Part shown: in pieces, positions 18,018 to 27,010 of the stretch
How positions within the stretch are numbered: the first letter of the stretch is position 1
Layout of the letters: each line of letters starts with the position of its first letter
Origin: Gemmatimonas sp.
Lineage (GTDB): Bacteria; Gemmatimonadota; Gemmatimonadetes; Gemmatimonadales; Gemmatimonadaceae
Direction of reading: 5' to 3'
NCBI GenBank assembly: GCA_023910675.1
Contig: JAAVWC010000016.1
Span: 39,003 to 103,002 of the forward strand
DNA length: 64,000 nt
The notes under the pieces: generated by a model
The model's input: only the letters and a program-made list of their open reading frames with translations
Database searches by the model: none
Told to the model about the DNA's origin: nothing
Made by a program: the position numbers and the translations under genes

Positions 18018-18401
18018 GCCGAGCTGATTACCGATGAGTGGCGCGAGGCGTTGGCGCCGCTGGGGACCGATACGGTCAAGACACATCTGACGGATGCGCC
18101 GTGGGTGGTGGTGCTCTTCCGTCAGTCGTACGGGTTTCACGCCGACGGTCGGAAGCGCACGCATTACCACACGCAGGAGTCGTGTGGGATTGCCGCCGGG
18201 ATGTTCATTACGGCCGTGCACACGATGGGGCTGGTGACGCTCACCCATACACCGAGTCCCATGGGGTTTCTGGGGGAGCTTCTTGAGCGGCCCGCGAACG
18301 AAAAGGCCTTTCTCATCATGCCGGTGGGGTATCCGGTACCGGGGGCCTGTGTACCGTCGCTGATGCGGAAGGACGACGCCGCGACGATGGTGTGGCGATA
18401 G
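17946..18401 (+). pseudogene. nitroreductase remnant, N-terminal part missing, in-frame stop
   Basis: From about 17946 the frame reads NHRDPLLKQRVRDAAEAEER then, past a TAG at 18015, AELITDEWREALAPLGTDTV and onward with SCGIAAGMFITAVHTMGLVT, NEKAFLIMPVGYPVPG to the stop at 18399-18401. This matches the C-terminal two thirds of flavin-dependent nitroreductases, including the IAAGM helix and the late PVGYP segment. About 80-90 N-terminal residues, including the first FMN-binding arginines, are absent. It is in the same frame as the MBL gene, and the TAG stands where the family usually has Tyr (TAC/TAT). It cannot make a full enzyme. Confidence 0.75.
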
Positions 18402-18405
18402 CCCG

Positions 18406-18948
18406 TCAGTTCGCGAGCGCGACCAGTCGCTGCAGCGTGGCCACGTCTTCGGTTTTGGTGGAGAGCGACATCCACTCGCGAAGCCGGCCATCGGCGCCGT
18501 AGACGGCGGCGATGAGGGGCGCGCGGTCACCACGGATGGGGCGGCCGATAACGCCATCCCAGTCGAGCGCGACGGCAGCGCTGCTGTCTTTGGGGAACAT
18601 GCCGCGAATGAGACCGCGCAGTATACGGGGCGCGCCGGCGAGGTCAGCCACAGGAGTTACCGTGGGACCGCTGGGCGCGAGCGCGGCGCGGATGCGCTGC
18701 GTCCACCGTTCGGCGGCGGCGGCGCCATTGCGGCCGGCTACAATGATGATGGAGGCGCGCCGACTGATGCTCGAGTCGGTGACGAGCCGGTTGAACTGAT
18801 CGAGAAGCCGATAGGCGGGCAGCTGCTCTGGCACTTTCGCGCCGCGGCTGGCTGCGCGCGTGACCGCCTCCCGCGAGTCCTGCGCGGTAAGGGACAGCGG
18901 AGCCGCAAAGAGCGCCGCCGCAACGACGTGCCGGAGAAAAGGAAGCAT
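18406..18948 (-). CDS. secreted thioredoxin-fold-like hypothetical protein
   Basis: 180 residues with a signal peptide (LRHVVAAALFAAPLSLTAQ). The mature part opens with LPAYRLLDQFNRLVTDSS, close to the 'x-D-Q-F-G-R' start of redoxin/YtfJ-type thioredoxin folds, continues with a strand ASIIIVAGRNG and ends with a beta-hairpin GDRAPLIAAVYGADGRLREW. No CxxC is present, so it would not be a thiol oxidoreductase. It is likely periplasmic. It is convergent with the nitroreductase remnant, with only 4 bp between stops. Confidence 0.55.
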   Translation of the reverse strand: MLPFLRHVVAAALFAAPLSLTAQDSREAVTRAASRGAKVPEQLPAYRLLDQFNRLVTDSSISRRASIIIVAGRNGAAAAERWTQRIRAALAPSGPTVTPVADLAGAPRILRGLIRGMFPKDSSAAVALDWDGVIGRPIRGDRAPLIAAVYGADGRLREWMSLSTKTEDVATLQRLVALAN

Positions 18949-19216
18949 CGGATCCTCGAGGGAAATAACGGGCGATTAGTCAGTACAGGACGACCAAGAC
19001 GCCACGTCGTCATATTTCCGGTACCCGGTGTCAGGGCAATTCGTACGCCCCTGCTGCATGATGAACTTCCCGATGCCAATTTTGGTTCTTGGCAATTTCG
19101 CCGTGTTCCAGCGACTGGAAGCTGCCCGGTGGTGGCGTGCTCAGGGGGACGGCGGTCGCAGCAATCGTTCTCATTTCCGGCGCGAGCGCGTCGTGTACAG
19201 GAGTCATCGGCGCGTG

Positions 19217-22200
19217 ATGCCACGGAGCTGTTTGGGTGTGCTGGCCACGCTGTTGGTTGCGGCTGGGGCGCCCGGGAACGCCCAGCAACCCGCGATCGCA
19301 GGGCCGACGTCACCATGGTCGCACGAAGCATGGACGGCGGCGGATGGACTGCCCGGCGGACGCATCGTGTCGATGGCCCAGAGTGCGCAGGGGTATCTCT
19401 GGGTGATCACGAGCACTGCCATCGTGCGTTTTGATGGCGCACGATTCACCGTGTTTCGGGCGGACAACAGCAGCGGGTTTCCCGCCAGCCCGCTGACGGC
19501 GCTGGTCGCCACTCGAAATGGCGATGTGTGGGTGAGTAGCGAAGCGGGTGATGTCGTTCGTGTGCGGGACGGCCGTTTGACCACTTTCGACTTCACGCGC
19601 GGACTGACGGCGCCATTCCGGTATGCCGTGACCGACGACGGCAGTGGTCAGGTGTGGCTCTCGAACGGCGTGGGGTTGTATCGCGTGGATGGTGATCGGG
19701 CGGTACGCGAGAACTCCCCCATGTCGTGGCAACGCCTCGGGCCATTGCTGGGCCGCCGCGACAGCACGTTGTACGTGGTGGTCGGTCCTACCAACGCACG
19801 CGGTGCCGGGGCGCTGCAGCGGCGGAGTGCGAATGGTGCGTGGTCGCCGCTGGTGTTGCCTGACGTGTCGGCGCCCACGACCATCACGCAATTGTATGAG
19901 GATGCGCGCGGGGTCCTGTGGGTGCTGAGCAACAACGGTGTATGGAGCGGCCGCGCTGTCTTGCGCCGTGTACCCGACGTGCCGCGGTCGCTGCCCTCGG
20001 CGATGCGCTTCATCGACGGTGCCGGTGTGCCGGCAGTATATGCCGCGAGCGTTGCCGGGACGTACCGCCTGACGGCCGATAGCGTCGCGCGTGTGGCGCT
20101 GGGCGCTGCCATGAGCAGCGCCGACAGCGCGTCGCCGCCACTCTGGGTCTCCGCATCGAGCGTCTGGTTCACCCGCGACCGTCGCGTCTGGCGAGACGGT
20201 CGTGCCATGCTGGCGCTCTCGCCGCCACACAGTGCTGTGCCCGCGGAGGCGTATCGGATTGTCTCGGCGCTGCCAGATCGCGAGGGTGGGTTCTGGTTGG
20301 CGACCGCTGCCGGGGAATTGCACAGAATACAATCCACGGCGAATGCCGCCGCGCCGCGCCCACTGAGACCAGTCGTGGAGCAGCTCGTCGCGAGTGATTC
20401 GCGCGTATTGCCCGATGACGATGACGCGGTACTCAGTGTCGCGCAACGCAGCGTGCAGATTGACTACACGGCGCCGTCCTTCTCGAATCCCTTGGCGGTG
20501 CAGTTCCGCTACCGACTCGAGGAATACGATCGCGAATGGGTTCGCGCCGGCGCGCGCCGCGCCGCCTTCTACACCAAGTTGCCGCCGGGCCGCTACACCT
20601 TCTCCGTTCAGGCGGCGTCTGCTGATGGCGCCTGGACTGGTGAGGTGGCGACGTTGGCGTTTCGAGTCTCACCACACTGGTGGGAGACGACGCTCTTTCG
20701 TGTCATGATGTTGGTACTGGCAGTCGCCGGTGGTGCTCTCGTGATGTTCCGGCGGGTGCGGGTCTTGCGCACCCAGACGCAGGAGCTCGAGAGTGTGGTG
20801 GCCGACCGGAGCGGCACGTTGCGGCAGCGCGAACAGGAGCTGGCGCGACAGAACACGCTGCTCGAAGCCCAAGCCCGTCAGCTCCAGGCGCTCGATACGG
20901 CGAAGACCCGCTTCTTTGCCAATGTGTCGCACGAGTTGCGCACGCCGCTCACGCTCACGATCGGACCGCTCGAAGACTTGCAGGCGCGTGGGGGCCGCGA
21001 TGAGCAGGAAGAGCGCTGGATCGAGATCGCGTTGCGCAATTCGCGGCGGCTGTTGCGGCTGGTGAATCAGATTCTGGACGTGGCGAAGCTCGAAGCGGGA
21101 CAGATGGAACTGCGTCCGCGCCCGCTCGACCTGTCGCTCTTCGTCCGCGGCATCATCGGGGCCTTCGCCTCGGTGGCCGAGCGCAAGCAGATCACGCTGA
21201 CACTCGAAGCGCCGCCCGTCCTCAAGGGCATGTTCGACGCCGATGCCATTGAGAAGGTGTTGACCAACCTGCTCTCGAATGCCGTGAAGTTCACGCCCAA
21301 TGGAGGCGCCGTTCGTCTCAAGGTCGATCGCTCCATCGTGAATGAGCAGGCGGCCGTCACTATTCGTGTCATCGACACCGGCCCCGGCATTCCGGCCGCA
21401 CAGCTGGCACTGGTGTTCGAGCGGTTCTATCAGGTGGACGAAACCGATGCCCGCTTGCAGGCGGGCACCGGGATCGGACTGGCGCTGGTGAAAGAGCTGG
21501 TGGAGTTACATGGCGGACGCATCACGGCGGACAGCGATCCGCGCGGCACGATGTTCACCCTGGAGATTCCATACGGCGTCGTGGAGGACGCCCCGGCGCA
21601 TGCGCCCCGCGCCGATCAGGTGACCGGCCCCAGTCGCATTCCGCTGCGTCCCACCCTCGCGCAGCCGATCGGGTTCGACGGCGACGACGGCGTGGATGAC
21701 AGCGACGACGTGCCGACCATGCTCGTCGTCGACGACAGCGATGACTTGCGTGCGTACATCCGCGATCACTTCCAGAAACAGTATCGCGTCCTCGAGGCCC
21801 ATGATGGCGCCGAGGGCCTTGCCGTCGCGCAGCGTGAGCTGCCCGACATCGTGGTCTCCGATGTCATGATGCCCGGCACCGATGGGTTCTCGCTCGTGCG
21901 GGCGCTGCGTGACAGTCCGGAAACGGACTTTCTGGCCATCGTGCTGTTGACCGCGCAGGCGGAAGACGAGAAGCGGTTGACGGGCCTCAAGATCGGCGCT
22001 GACGACTATCTCGTGAAGCCGTTCGACATGCGTGAACTGGATGTGCGCGTGGCAAACCTCATTGCGGCACGGCGGCGATGGCAGGAGCGCGTACCACGCC
22101 GCGACGGCGAACAGACGGCGATGACGGTCGAGTCGACGATCGTCCCGCTCCGGCACGACACACCCGAGGCGGCGCCCATTCCGCCCCTCAGTGCCATCGA

Positions 22201-22531
22201 TGAACAGTTCCGCGAGCGGGTGCTGTCGGTCATCGATGCGCGACTGTCCGATTCGGATTTCGGCGTGGCGGAGCTTGCCGATGCGGTGGCGCAGGATCGT
22301 TCGCATTTGTTCCGCCGAGTGAAGCAGGCGTTCGGCACGTCGCCGTCCAACCTGCTGCGCGAGCGGCGCCTTGAACTTGGCGCGCGGCTGCTCATTGCGG
22401 AGCGGGGCACCGTCGCCGATGTGGCGTACGCCATCGGCTTCAACAGCGTATCGTACTTCTGTCAGTGTTTCCTGCGCCAGTACGGAGAAACACCGGCGAC
22501 GTATCGCGCGTCGGCAGGGCGTTCGACGTAA
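19217..22531 (+). CDS. hybrid two-component system protein (propeller sensor, kinase, receiver, AraC HTH)
   Basis: About 1104 residues from the ATG at 19217, which opens a signal sequence (CLGVLATLLVAAGAPGNAQ). The periplasmic part has two-component propeller repeats (DGLPGGRIVSMAQSAQGYLW and later copies) and a Y_Y_Y domain (VQFRYRLEEYDREW). A membrane span follows (VMMLVLAVAGGALVMF), then HisKA with NVSHELRTPLTL, HATPase with GTGIGLALVKELVELHGG, a receiver with MLVVDDSDDL and VSDVMMPG, and an AraC helix-turn-helix (GTVADVAYAIGFNSVSYFCQ). This single-chain layout is the HTCS type used in Bacteroidetes and others to sense glycans and switch on nearby genes. No sugar-use locus lies next to it here, so its target is elsewhere or different. 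Confidence 0.93.
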   Translation: MPRSCLGVLATLLVAAGAPGNAQQPAIAGPTSPWSHEAWTAADGLPGGRIVSMAQSAQGYLWVITSTAIVRFDGARFTVFRADNSSGFPASPLTALVATRNGDVWVSSEAGDVVRVRDGRLTTFDFTRGLTAPFRYAVTDDGSGQVWLSNGVGLYRVDGDRAVRENSPMSWQRLGPLLGRRDSTLYVVVGPTNARGAGALQRRSANGAWSPLVLPDVSAPTTITQLYEDARGVLWVLSNNGVWSGRAVLRRVPDVPRSLPSAMRFIDGAGVPAVYAASVAGTYRLTADSVARVALGAAMSSADSASPPLWVSASSVWFTRDRRVWRDGRAMLALSPPHSAVPAEAYRIVSALPDREGGFWLATAAGELHRIQSTANAAAPRPLRPVVEQLVASDSRVLPDDDDAVLSVAQRSVQIDYTAPSFSNPLAVQFRYRLEEYDREWVRAGARRAAFYTKLPPGRYTFSVQAASADGAWTGEVATLAFRVSPHWWETTLFRVMMLVLAVAGGALVMFRRVRVLRTQTQELESVVADRSGTLRQREQELARQNTLLEAQARQLQALDTAKTRFFANVSHELRTPLTLTIGPLEDLQARGGRDEQEERWIEIALRNSRRLLRLVNQILDVAKLEAGQMELRPRPLDLSLFVRGIIGAFASVAERKQITLTLEAPPVLKGMFDADAIEKVLTNLLSNAVKFTPNGGAVRLKVDRSIVNEQAAVTIRVIDTGPGIPAAQLALVFERFYQVDETDARLQAGTGIGLALVKELVELHGGRITADSDPRGTMFTLEIPYGVVEDAPAHAPRADQVTGPSRIPLRPTLAQPIGFDGDDGVDDSDDVPTMLVVDDSDDLRAYIRDHFQKQYRVLEAHDGAEGLAVAQRELPDIVVSDVMMPGTDGFSLVRALRDSPETDFLAIVLLTAQAEDEKRLTGLKIGADDYLVKPFDMRELDVRVANLIAARRRWQERVPRRDGEQTAMTVESTIVPLRHDTPEAAPIPPLSAIDEQFRERVLSVIDARLSDSDFGVAELADAVAQDRSHLFRRVKQAFGTSPSNLLRERRLELGARLLIAERGTVADVAYAIGFNSVSYFCQCFLRQYGETPATYRASAGRST

Positions 22532-22588
22532 GCTGGTCTCGCTGAACTGCGCTCACGGAGGCACAGCGGGAGGGCGGCCGCAGAGCCG

Positions 22589-24343
22589 TTACCGCAGTGC
22601 GAGGCAGCGTTGCAGCATGGCCTGGAGTTCGGCGTTGGTGAACGGCTTGGACAGAATGCCGGTGAACATCGCATGCGGCGCGGACGCGTCGTCCTCCAGT
22701 TCGAGATTGCCGGTCATGAGGACGATCGGTAGCCGTGGCGATCGCCGATGGACCGCTGCGGCAAGCTCGCGCCCCGACATGATGGGCATGGACAGATCAG
22801 TCAGCAGGATCGCCGGCGGCGGGGTGAGCGATGCGAATTGCTCCAACAGCTCTGACGGGGATTGGTAGCGCGTGACCTGATAGCCCAAGCGTTCAATGAG
22901 ACGCGTCGTGGCCAGCAGGATCGCCGGTTCATCGTCGACGACCACGATATGCGCTGCGGCGGCATCTGGTATCGCCGCCACTGCCGGTGGTAGCGGGCTC
23001 ATGACGGTCGCTGGCCCCGGTACCGTGGGCAGCAGCACCGTGATGTGCGTTCCCGCACCTGGCGCGCTCTCGGCGCGCACGATACCACCCAATGCCGTGA
23101 TCGTCGCGTGTACGGTGGCGAGGCCGAGGCCAGTGCCTTGTCCGGGGCGCTTGGTGGTGAAGAACGGTTCGAAGATACGTGCGAGTGTCTCGCCGCTCAT
23201 ACCGACACCGGTATCGCTTACGGTAAGTACGGCCACGCGATCGACGCCGGAAAGCGCCGTTTCGTTGCCGACGTCGCGCAGCGCATGCTCGGAGACCCTC
23301 ACCGTGATCAGCCCGCCGTCTGGCATGGCCTGTAACGCGTTGGTCACCACGTTGAGCAGCACCTGCTGCAGTTCACCAGGCTCGGCCCGGATATGCACCG
23401 CGTCCTGCACGGTGGTGCGCAGCTCGACGGATGGTGGTAACACGGCTCGGATAAGACGCTCGCTTTCGAGGGCGAGCGCGCCCAGCTCCACGATCTCCCG
23501 ATTTCCCTGTGCCGGGCGCGTAAAGCTGAGGATACGCCGTACAAGCGTGCGTGCGCGGCTCGTACTCAGCAGGATGTCGTCGAGCAGCGGCCGTACGGCG
23601 TGATTGTCAGGCAAGAGGCGGCGCGCTTCTTCGGCATCGCTGAGAACAGGCTGCAGCAGATTGTTGAAGTCGTGGGCGATACCGCCGGTGAGTGTGCCCA
23701 GGGCGGCCAAGCGTTCCCGGCGATCCGCCTCGAGTTCTGCCGCCTGACGGGCATTCGCTTCGCGTCCGAGGCCATCAAAGAGATAGCCAGCTGCAATCGC
23801 GAGGAGCGCGGCCAGCAGCAGCACGGAGGACGAACTCACCCACCACATGACAAGCGCTTCGGGCATTGCGGCCGTCCACGGCATGATGTTGGACGGAATG
23901 ATCAGCCCGAGTGCCGTGAGCAAGCACGCAAGCACCCCAACCGACCACACACCGGCCCGCACCCCCAGCAAGACACTGGCAAAGATGGGGAAGCTCAGCA
24001 TCCACGGAAATCCCGCGGCGGTGAAGCCGAAGTTGAACAAAAAGAAGGTGCCGAGTAGGGCGGGGACCACCACGAGCGCGCCGGCGCGAAGCGCATAGGG
24101 CAGCCGATTGCCCACTGTGAGCAGAATGAGCGCCCCGTACACCGCGCTGTCGACAACAATCACACTGGTCACGCCACGGATGATCGCGGCGCTGACCCCC
24201 ACGACGTACGCGAAGAAGCCGAGCACACACGCGCCGAGCAGCATGGCGGCGAGGATTCGTCGTCGCCACGCGTCGATAGGTGTGCCCACCGGGGGGGCAA
24301 TCCAGGCAAGTGTCCCGCGGAGTCGCTCAGCCGCGGCGGACAT
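22589..24343 (-). CDS. membrane hybrid histidine kinase with C-terminal receiver
   Basis: About 584 residues. Five to six membrane spans fill the first 200 residues ([75 protein letters not shown]). Then come HisKA with [14 protein letters not shown], HATPase with [14 protein letters not shown] and [13 protein letters not shown], and a receiver with [11 protein letters not shown] and LTDLSMP. The HDFNN form of the H-box is common in kinases of this class. The C-terminal receiver suggests a phosphorelay. The ATG at 24343 abuts the stop of the aldo/keto reductase gene by 1 bp, so they are probably co-transcribed. Confidence 0.9.
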   Translation of the reverse strand: MSAAAERLRGTLAWIAPPVGTPIDAWRRRILAAMLLGACVLGFFAYVVGVSAAIIRGVTSVIVVDSAVYGALILLTVGNRLPYALRAGALVVVPALLGTFFLFNFGFTAAGFPWMLSFPIFASVLLGVRAGVWSVGVLACLLTALGLIIPSNIMPWTAAMPEALVMWWVSSSSVLLLAALLAIAAGYLFDGLGREANARQAAELEADRRERLAALGTLTGGIAHDFNNLLQPVLSDAEEARRLLPDNHAVRPLLDDILLSTSRARTLVRRILSFTRPAQGNREIVELGALALESERLIRAVLPPSVELRTTVQDAVHIRAEPGELQQVLLNVVTNALQAMPDGGLITVRVSEHALRDVGNETALSGVDRVAVLTVSDTGVGMSGETLARIFEPFFTTKRPGQGTGLGLATVHATITALGGIVRAESAPGAGTHITVLLPTVPGPATVMSPLPPAVAAIPDAAAAHIVVVDDEPAILLATTRLIERLGYQVTRYQSPSELLEQFASLTPPPAILLTDLSMPIMSGRELAAAVHRRSPRLPIVLMTGNLELEDDASAPHAMFTGILSKPFTNAELQAMLQRCLALR

Positions 24344-24344
24344 G

Positions 24345-25418
24345 TTAGCGGGCGCTGTTGAGATTGTAGCGCATGATGCCGGCGTGTGGCCCCGAGAGGT
24401 CGCGTTCGAGCGTGTACACGTCGCCACGTGGCCCCGGCGCGGCGTCGAGATGCGCACCGAGCGCCTCGCGATCGTGCGGCGTGAGCGTCAGCGAAAGTGC
24501 CGCGCACGTTGCGGGCAGATGGCCGGTATGGCGCGCGCCAACGATGACGCCGGCGACACCGGGTGCATCGAGCGTGGCACGAATGGCGACCGCGCCGATG
24601 GTGGTGGCGTGCACGTTCGCGATGGTGTGCATGGTGTGCAGCAGCGCCTGAAACGCGTCCCAGCCACCGAACTCGTCGATGATGAGCTTGTACTTGACCA
24701 GCGAGCGATTCTCGAGTGGTGACAGGGGTTCGGCCACGCCCAGCCAGCGTTCGTGAAAGAACCCGCCAGCGAGTGCACCGTAGCAGAGGAACCCGATGTC
24801 ATGCGCGGCGCAGAGTGACGCCATGGCGCCCAGCGGTCGACGGTCGAGCAACGAGAGTTGCACCTGATGCGACGCGATCGGGATGCCCGCCTCGAGCATG
24901 GCGCGCACACGCGGCACATCGAAGTTGGTGAGGCCGACCTGTCGGATTTTTCCGGCGGCGCGCAGGTCATTGAGGTAGCCGGCCGCTTCGAGCCATCCCG
25001 GCACGGCGTAGTCCCACCAGTGCAGCTGCACCAGATCGAGGGTGTCCACGCTCAGCCGTTGCCGCGAGCGATCGATGAGGGCGTGTATCTGCGCGCGCGT
25101 CAGCGTGGGGAGCGCGTCGCGGTCGGGGACGCACTTGGTGTGCACCCGGACGGTGGGGGCATCGGAGCCGCGCGTGGTGCGCCACGCGCGGAGAAAGTCG
25201 CCGATGAGTTCTTCAACGCCGGTATAAATGTCGGCGCAGTCGAAGGTGGTGATGCCGGCGTCGGCGAAGGCCATCATGTCGCGCAGCGCGGCGTCGCGCG
25301 CCACCTGCCCGTGTCCGCCGGCGAGCTGCCACCCGCCTTTGATGAGGCGGGAGATCTCGTAGCCGGGCGCCAGTGTGTATCGCGGCACGGTTACCGGGGA
25401 GGAGGGCCGCTCACCCAT
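24345..25418 (-). CDS. aldo/keto reductase
   Basis: About 357 residues of the AKR TIM-barrel family, NADPH-linked carbonyl reductases. The catalytic tetrad is visible as Asp and Tyr in TFDCADIYTG, Lys in VHTKCVPD and His in LVQLHWWDY. SHQVQLSLLDRR and GVIVGARHTGHL are the usual cofactor-pocket segments. The chosen ATG (25418) gives MGERPSSPVTVPRY just before the barrel; another ATG at 25463 is possible and would overlap the next gene upstream by more. Its 5' end overlaps the stop of the TIGR04076-like gene, so they are translated together. Substrate unknown. Confidence 0.9.
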   Translation of the reverse strand: MGERPSSPVTVPRYTLAPGYEISRLIKGGWQLAGGHGQVARDAALRDMMAFADAGITTFDCADIYTGVEELIGDFLRAWRTTRGSDAPTVRVHTKCVPDRDALPTLTRAQIHALIDRSRQRLSVDTLDLVQLHWWDYAVPGWLEAAGYLNDLRAAGKIRQVGLTNFDVPRVRAMLEAGIPIASHQVQLSLLDRRPLGAMASLCAAHDIGFLCYGALAGGFFHERWLGVAEPLSPLENRSLVKYKLIIDEFGGWDAFQALLHTMHTIANVHATTIGAVAIRATLDAPGVAGVIVGARHTGHLPATCAALSLTLTPHDREALGAHLDAAPGPRGDVYTLERDLSGPHAGIMRYNLNSAR

Positions 25419-25773
25419 GGCGGTCCGGATCGGCCGGAAGCGGAACGAGCGTGACGTCGCCATGCCGGAAGGTCGTGCTGCCGATGCGCGTGATGCGGAA
25501 GCGAGCTCCGCAGTGCGGGTCTGGGCAGGCGACCTCAGCGTCGGTGGTCATCCAGTCATTCGGATGGGTAGGTCGCTGTTTGGCAGGGAGCAGCGGCAGC
25601 AGCGCTGCCAGCGGATAGAGCGGAAACGTCTGGCCCGGGGGGAACGCGAGGTTCTCGCCGCGCAGCGTAAACGAGTCTCCCTCGCGGTGGTTGCACACCA
25701 TGGGGCGGTCGGTGGCGACCACCTCGACCCGGAGGTCAAAGAGCGTGAAGGCGTCATTCCGTGGACTGGTCAT
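25411..25773 (-). CDS. TIGR04076-like small protein
   Basis: 120 residues. The pattern LFDLRVEVVATDRPMVCNHR, EGDSFTLRGENLAFPPGQTF then PLYPLAALLPLLPAKQR resembles the TIGR04076 family, small proteins of unknown role that begin with a beta-strand 'V-x-V' core, then 'G-D-x-F' and a 'CPYAL-x-LLPFLPA' helix. A C-terminal CPDPHCGARFRITRI segment has a Cys pair and may bind metal. It is the first gene of the minus-strand run with the aldo/keto reductase and overlaps its start. Function unknown. Confidence 0.6.
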   Translation of the reverse strand: MTSPRNDAFTLFDLRVEVVATDRPMVCNHREGDSFTLRGENLAFPPGQTFPLYPLAALLPLLPAKQRPTHPNDWMTTDAEVACPDPHCGARFRITRIGSTTFRHGDVTLVPLPADPDRHG

Positions 25774-25817
25774 GTAAAAAGGTTACCACCCCACGCCGAG
25801 AGGCGATACAGTACGTC

Positions 25818-26078
25818 ATGACCCGTCTCGTGACCATGTGCTTCGTGGCGATTGCCGGCGTGACCGGCTGGTGGCTTTTTCGCGGCGTGCCCGAACCGGT
25901 CACGCGGGCCATGGATGACGCGCTGTACGAGCCGTGCCCTTCCCGGTATGCCGCTGCCCGCACGGGTCGGGACTCGGCGCTGGTGGACGGCTACATTCTC
26001 AAACCGCGCAGCCGGTTTTCGAAGGCCATTACCTGCGGCAGTGAGCGGGCCCGGCACCGGCCGCCGGCGGCCCGGTAG
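25818..26078 (+). CDS. small single-pass membrane protein, unknown
   Basis: 86 residues. An N-terminal hydrophobic helix (LVTMCFVAIAGVTGWWLF) could be a signal or anchor; the rest has two Cys residues (EPCPSRY, AITCGSER) that might form a disulfide. The chosen ATG at 25818 sits directly before the helix. Codon use looks normal for the region, but no family is recognised. A short plus-strand gene in the gap between divergent neighbours, so confidence is moderate. Confidence 0.45.
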   Translation: MTRLVTMCFVAIAGVTGWWLFRGVPEPVTRAMDDALYEPCPSRYAAARTGRDSALVDGYILKPRSRFSKAITCGSERARHRPPAAR

Positions 26079-26228
26079 CGCTCACCGGCGCCGCTCGTCC
26101 CCGAATTCGTGCGCCAGAGCTAGCGTTCGGGGGGACTACTGCGTTGAATCACTGGACATGCTGTTTTCCGTACGGCCGGTGTCCACTTCCGTGCAGGGGC
26201 GCCATGCCCCGGACCCTGACGCTTCCGT

Positions 26229-26978
26229 ATGCCTCATTCGACTACTCAATTCCGCTCCCGTGTCGCCATCACCGGCGCGCGACTCGCGGCGTCGCTGTTC
26301 ACGGTTTCGCTGCTGGCCGGCTGTGCCAGCGCCAATGGCCGTGTGTCTGCCGACCCGCGCTTTCAGACCGGTGACGCCGGTGCGATCGCCCGCGCGCGCG
26401 CCGACAGTGTGCGCTACCCGTATGTGAAGGCGGACATCGACTTCATGACGGGGATGATCCATCACCACGCGCAAGCCATTTACATCTCGCGCTGGGCGGT
26501 CTCGCATGGGGCCGACGCCGCAGTGCAGCGGCTGACGGCGCGCATCATCAACGCGCAGACCGACGAAATCGCCATCATGCAGTCGTGGCTCAAGGATCGG
26601 CTGCAGCCGGTGCCCGTCGTGGATACGGCGGGGACGGTGACCATGCCGGCTGCTGCCGGTGGGCACGATATGCACGCCATGATGGGGCATGACATGTCGG
26701 CGATGGGCGGCATGATGATGCCCGGCATGCTCAGCGATGCCCAGCTCAAGGAGCTCGATGCGGCGCGCGGCGCCGATTTCGACCGGCTGTTTCTGACGTT
26801 CATGATCCTGCACCATCGCGGTGCGGTGACCATGGTGAAGGATCTGTTTACCCACGACGGGGCCGGTCAGGACGAGACCGTCTTCAAGTTTGCCAACGAT
26901 GTCGAAGTGGACCAGAGCACCGAGATCAAGCGCATGTTCACCATGATGCTCGAGCGCGGCTGGATCCCCCCGCAGTGA
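26229..26978 (+). CDS. DUF305 lipoprotein, possible metal-binding
   Basis: 249 residues. A lipoprotein signal ends LLAGC, so the Cys near residue 32 would carry lipid. The mature part is a DUF305 domain: IDFMTGMIHHHAQAIYISRW early and FMILHHRGAVTMVKDLF late, the paired Met/His helices seen in this ferritin-like family. A Met/His-rich insert lies between them (GGHDMHAMMGHDMSAMGGMM). Members of the family such as CopM bind copper or silver in the periplasm. The stop overlaps the first possible start of the LVIVD-protein gene; the two form a likely operon ending at the 29.02 kb terminator. Confidence 0.88.
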   Translation: MPHSTTQFRSRVAITGARLAASLFTVSLLAGCASANGRVSADPRFQTGDAGAIARARADSVRYPYVKADIDFMTGMIHHHAQAIYISRWAVSHGADAAVQRLTARIINAQTDEIAIMQSWLKDRLQPVPVVDTAGTVTMPAAAGGHDMHAMMGHDMSAMGGMMMPGMLSDAQLKELDAARGADFDRLFLTFMILHHRGAVTMVKDLFTHDGAGQDETVFKFANDVEVDQSTEIKRMFTMMLERGWIPPQ

Positions 26979-27010
26979 TGTTTTCCCTCTCCACCATCCT
27001 CCCGGACCAC

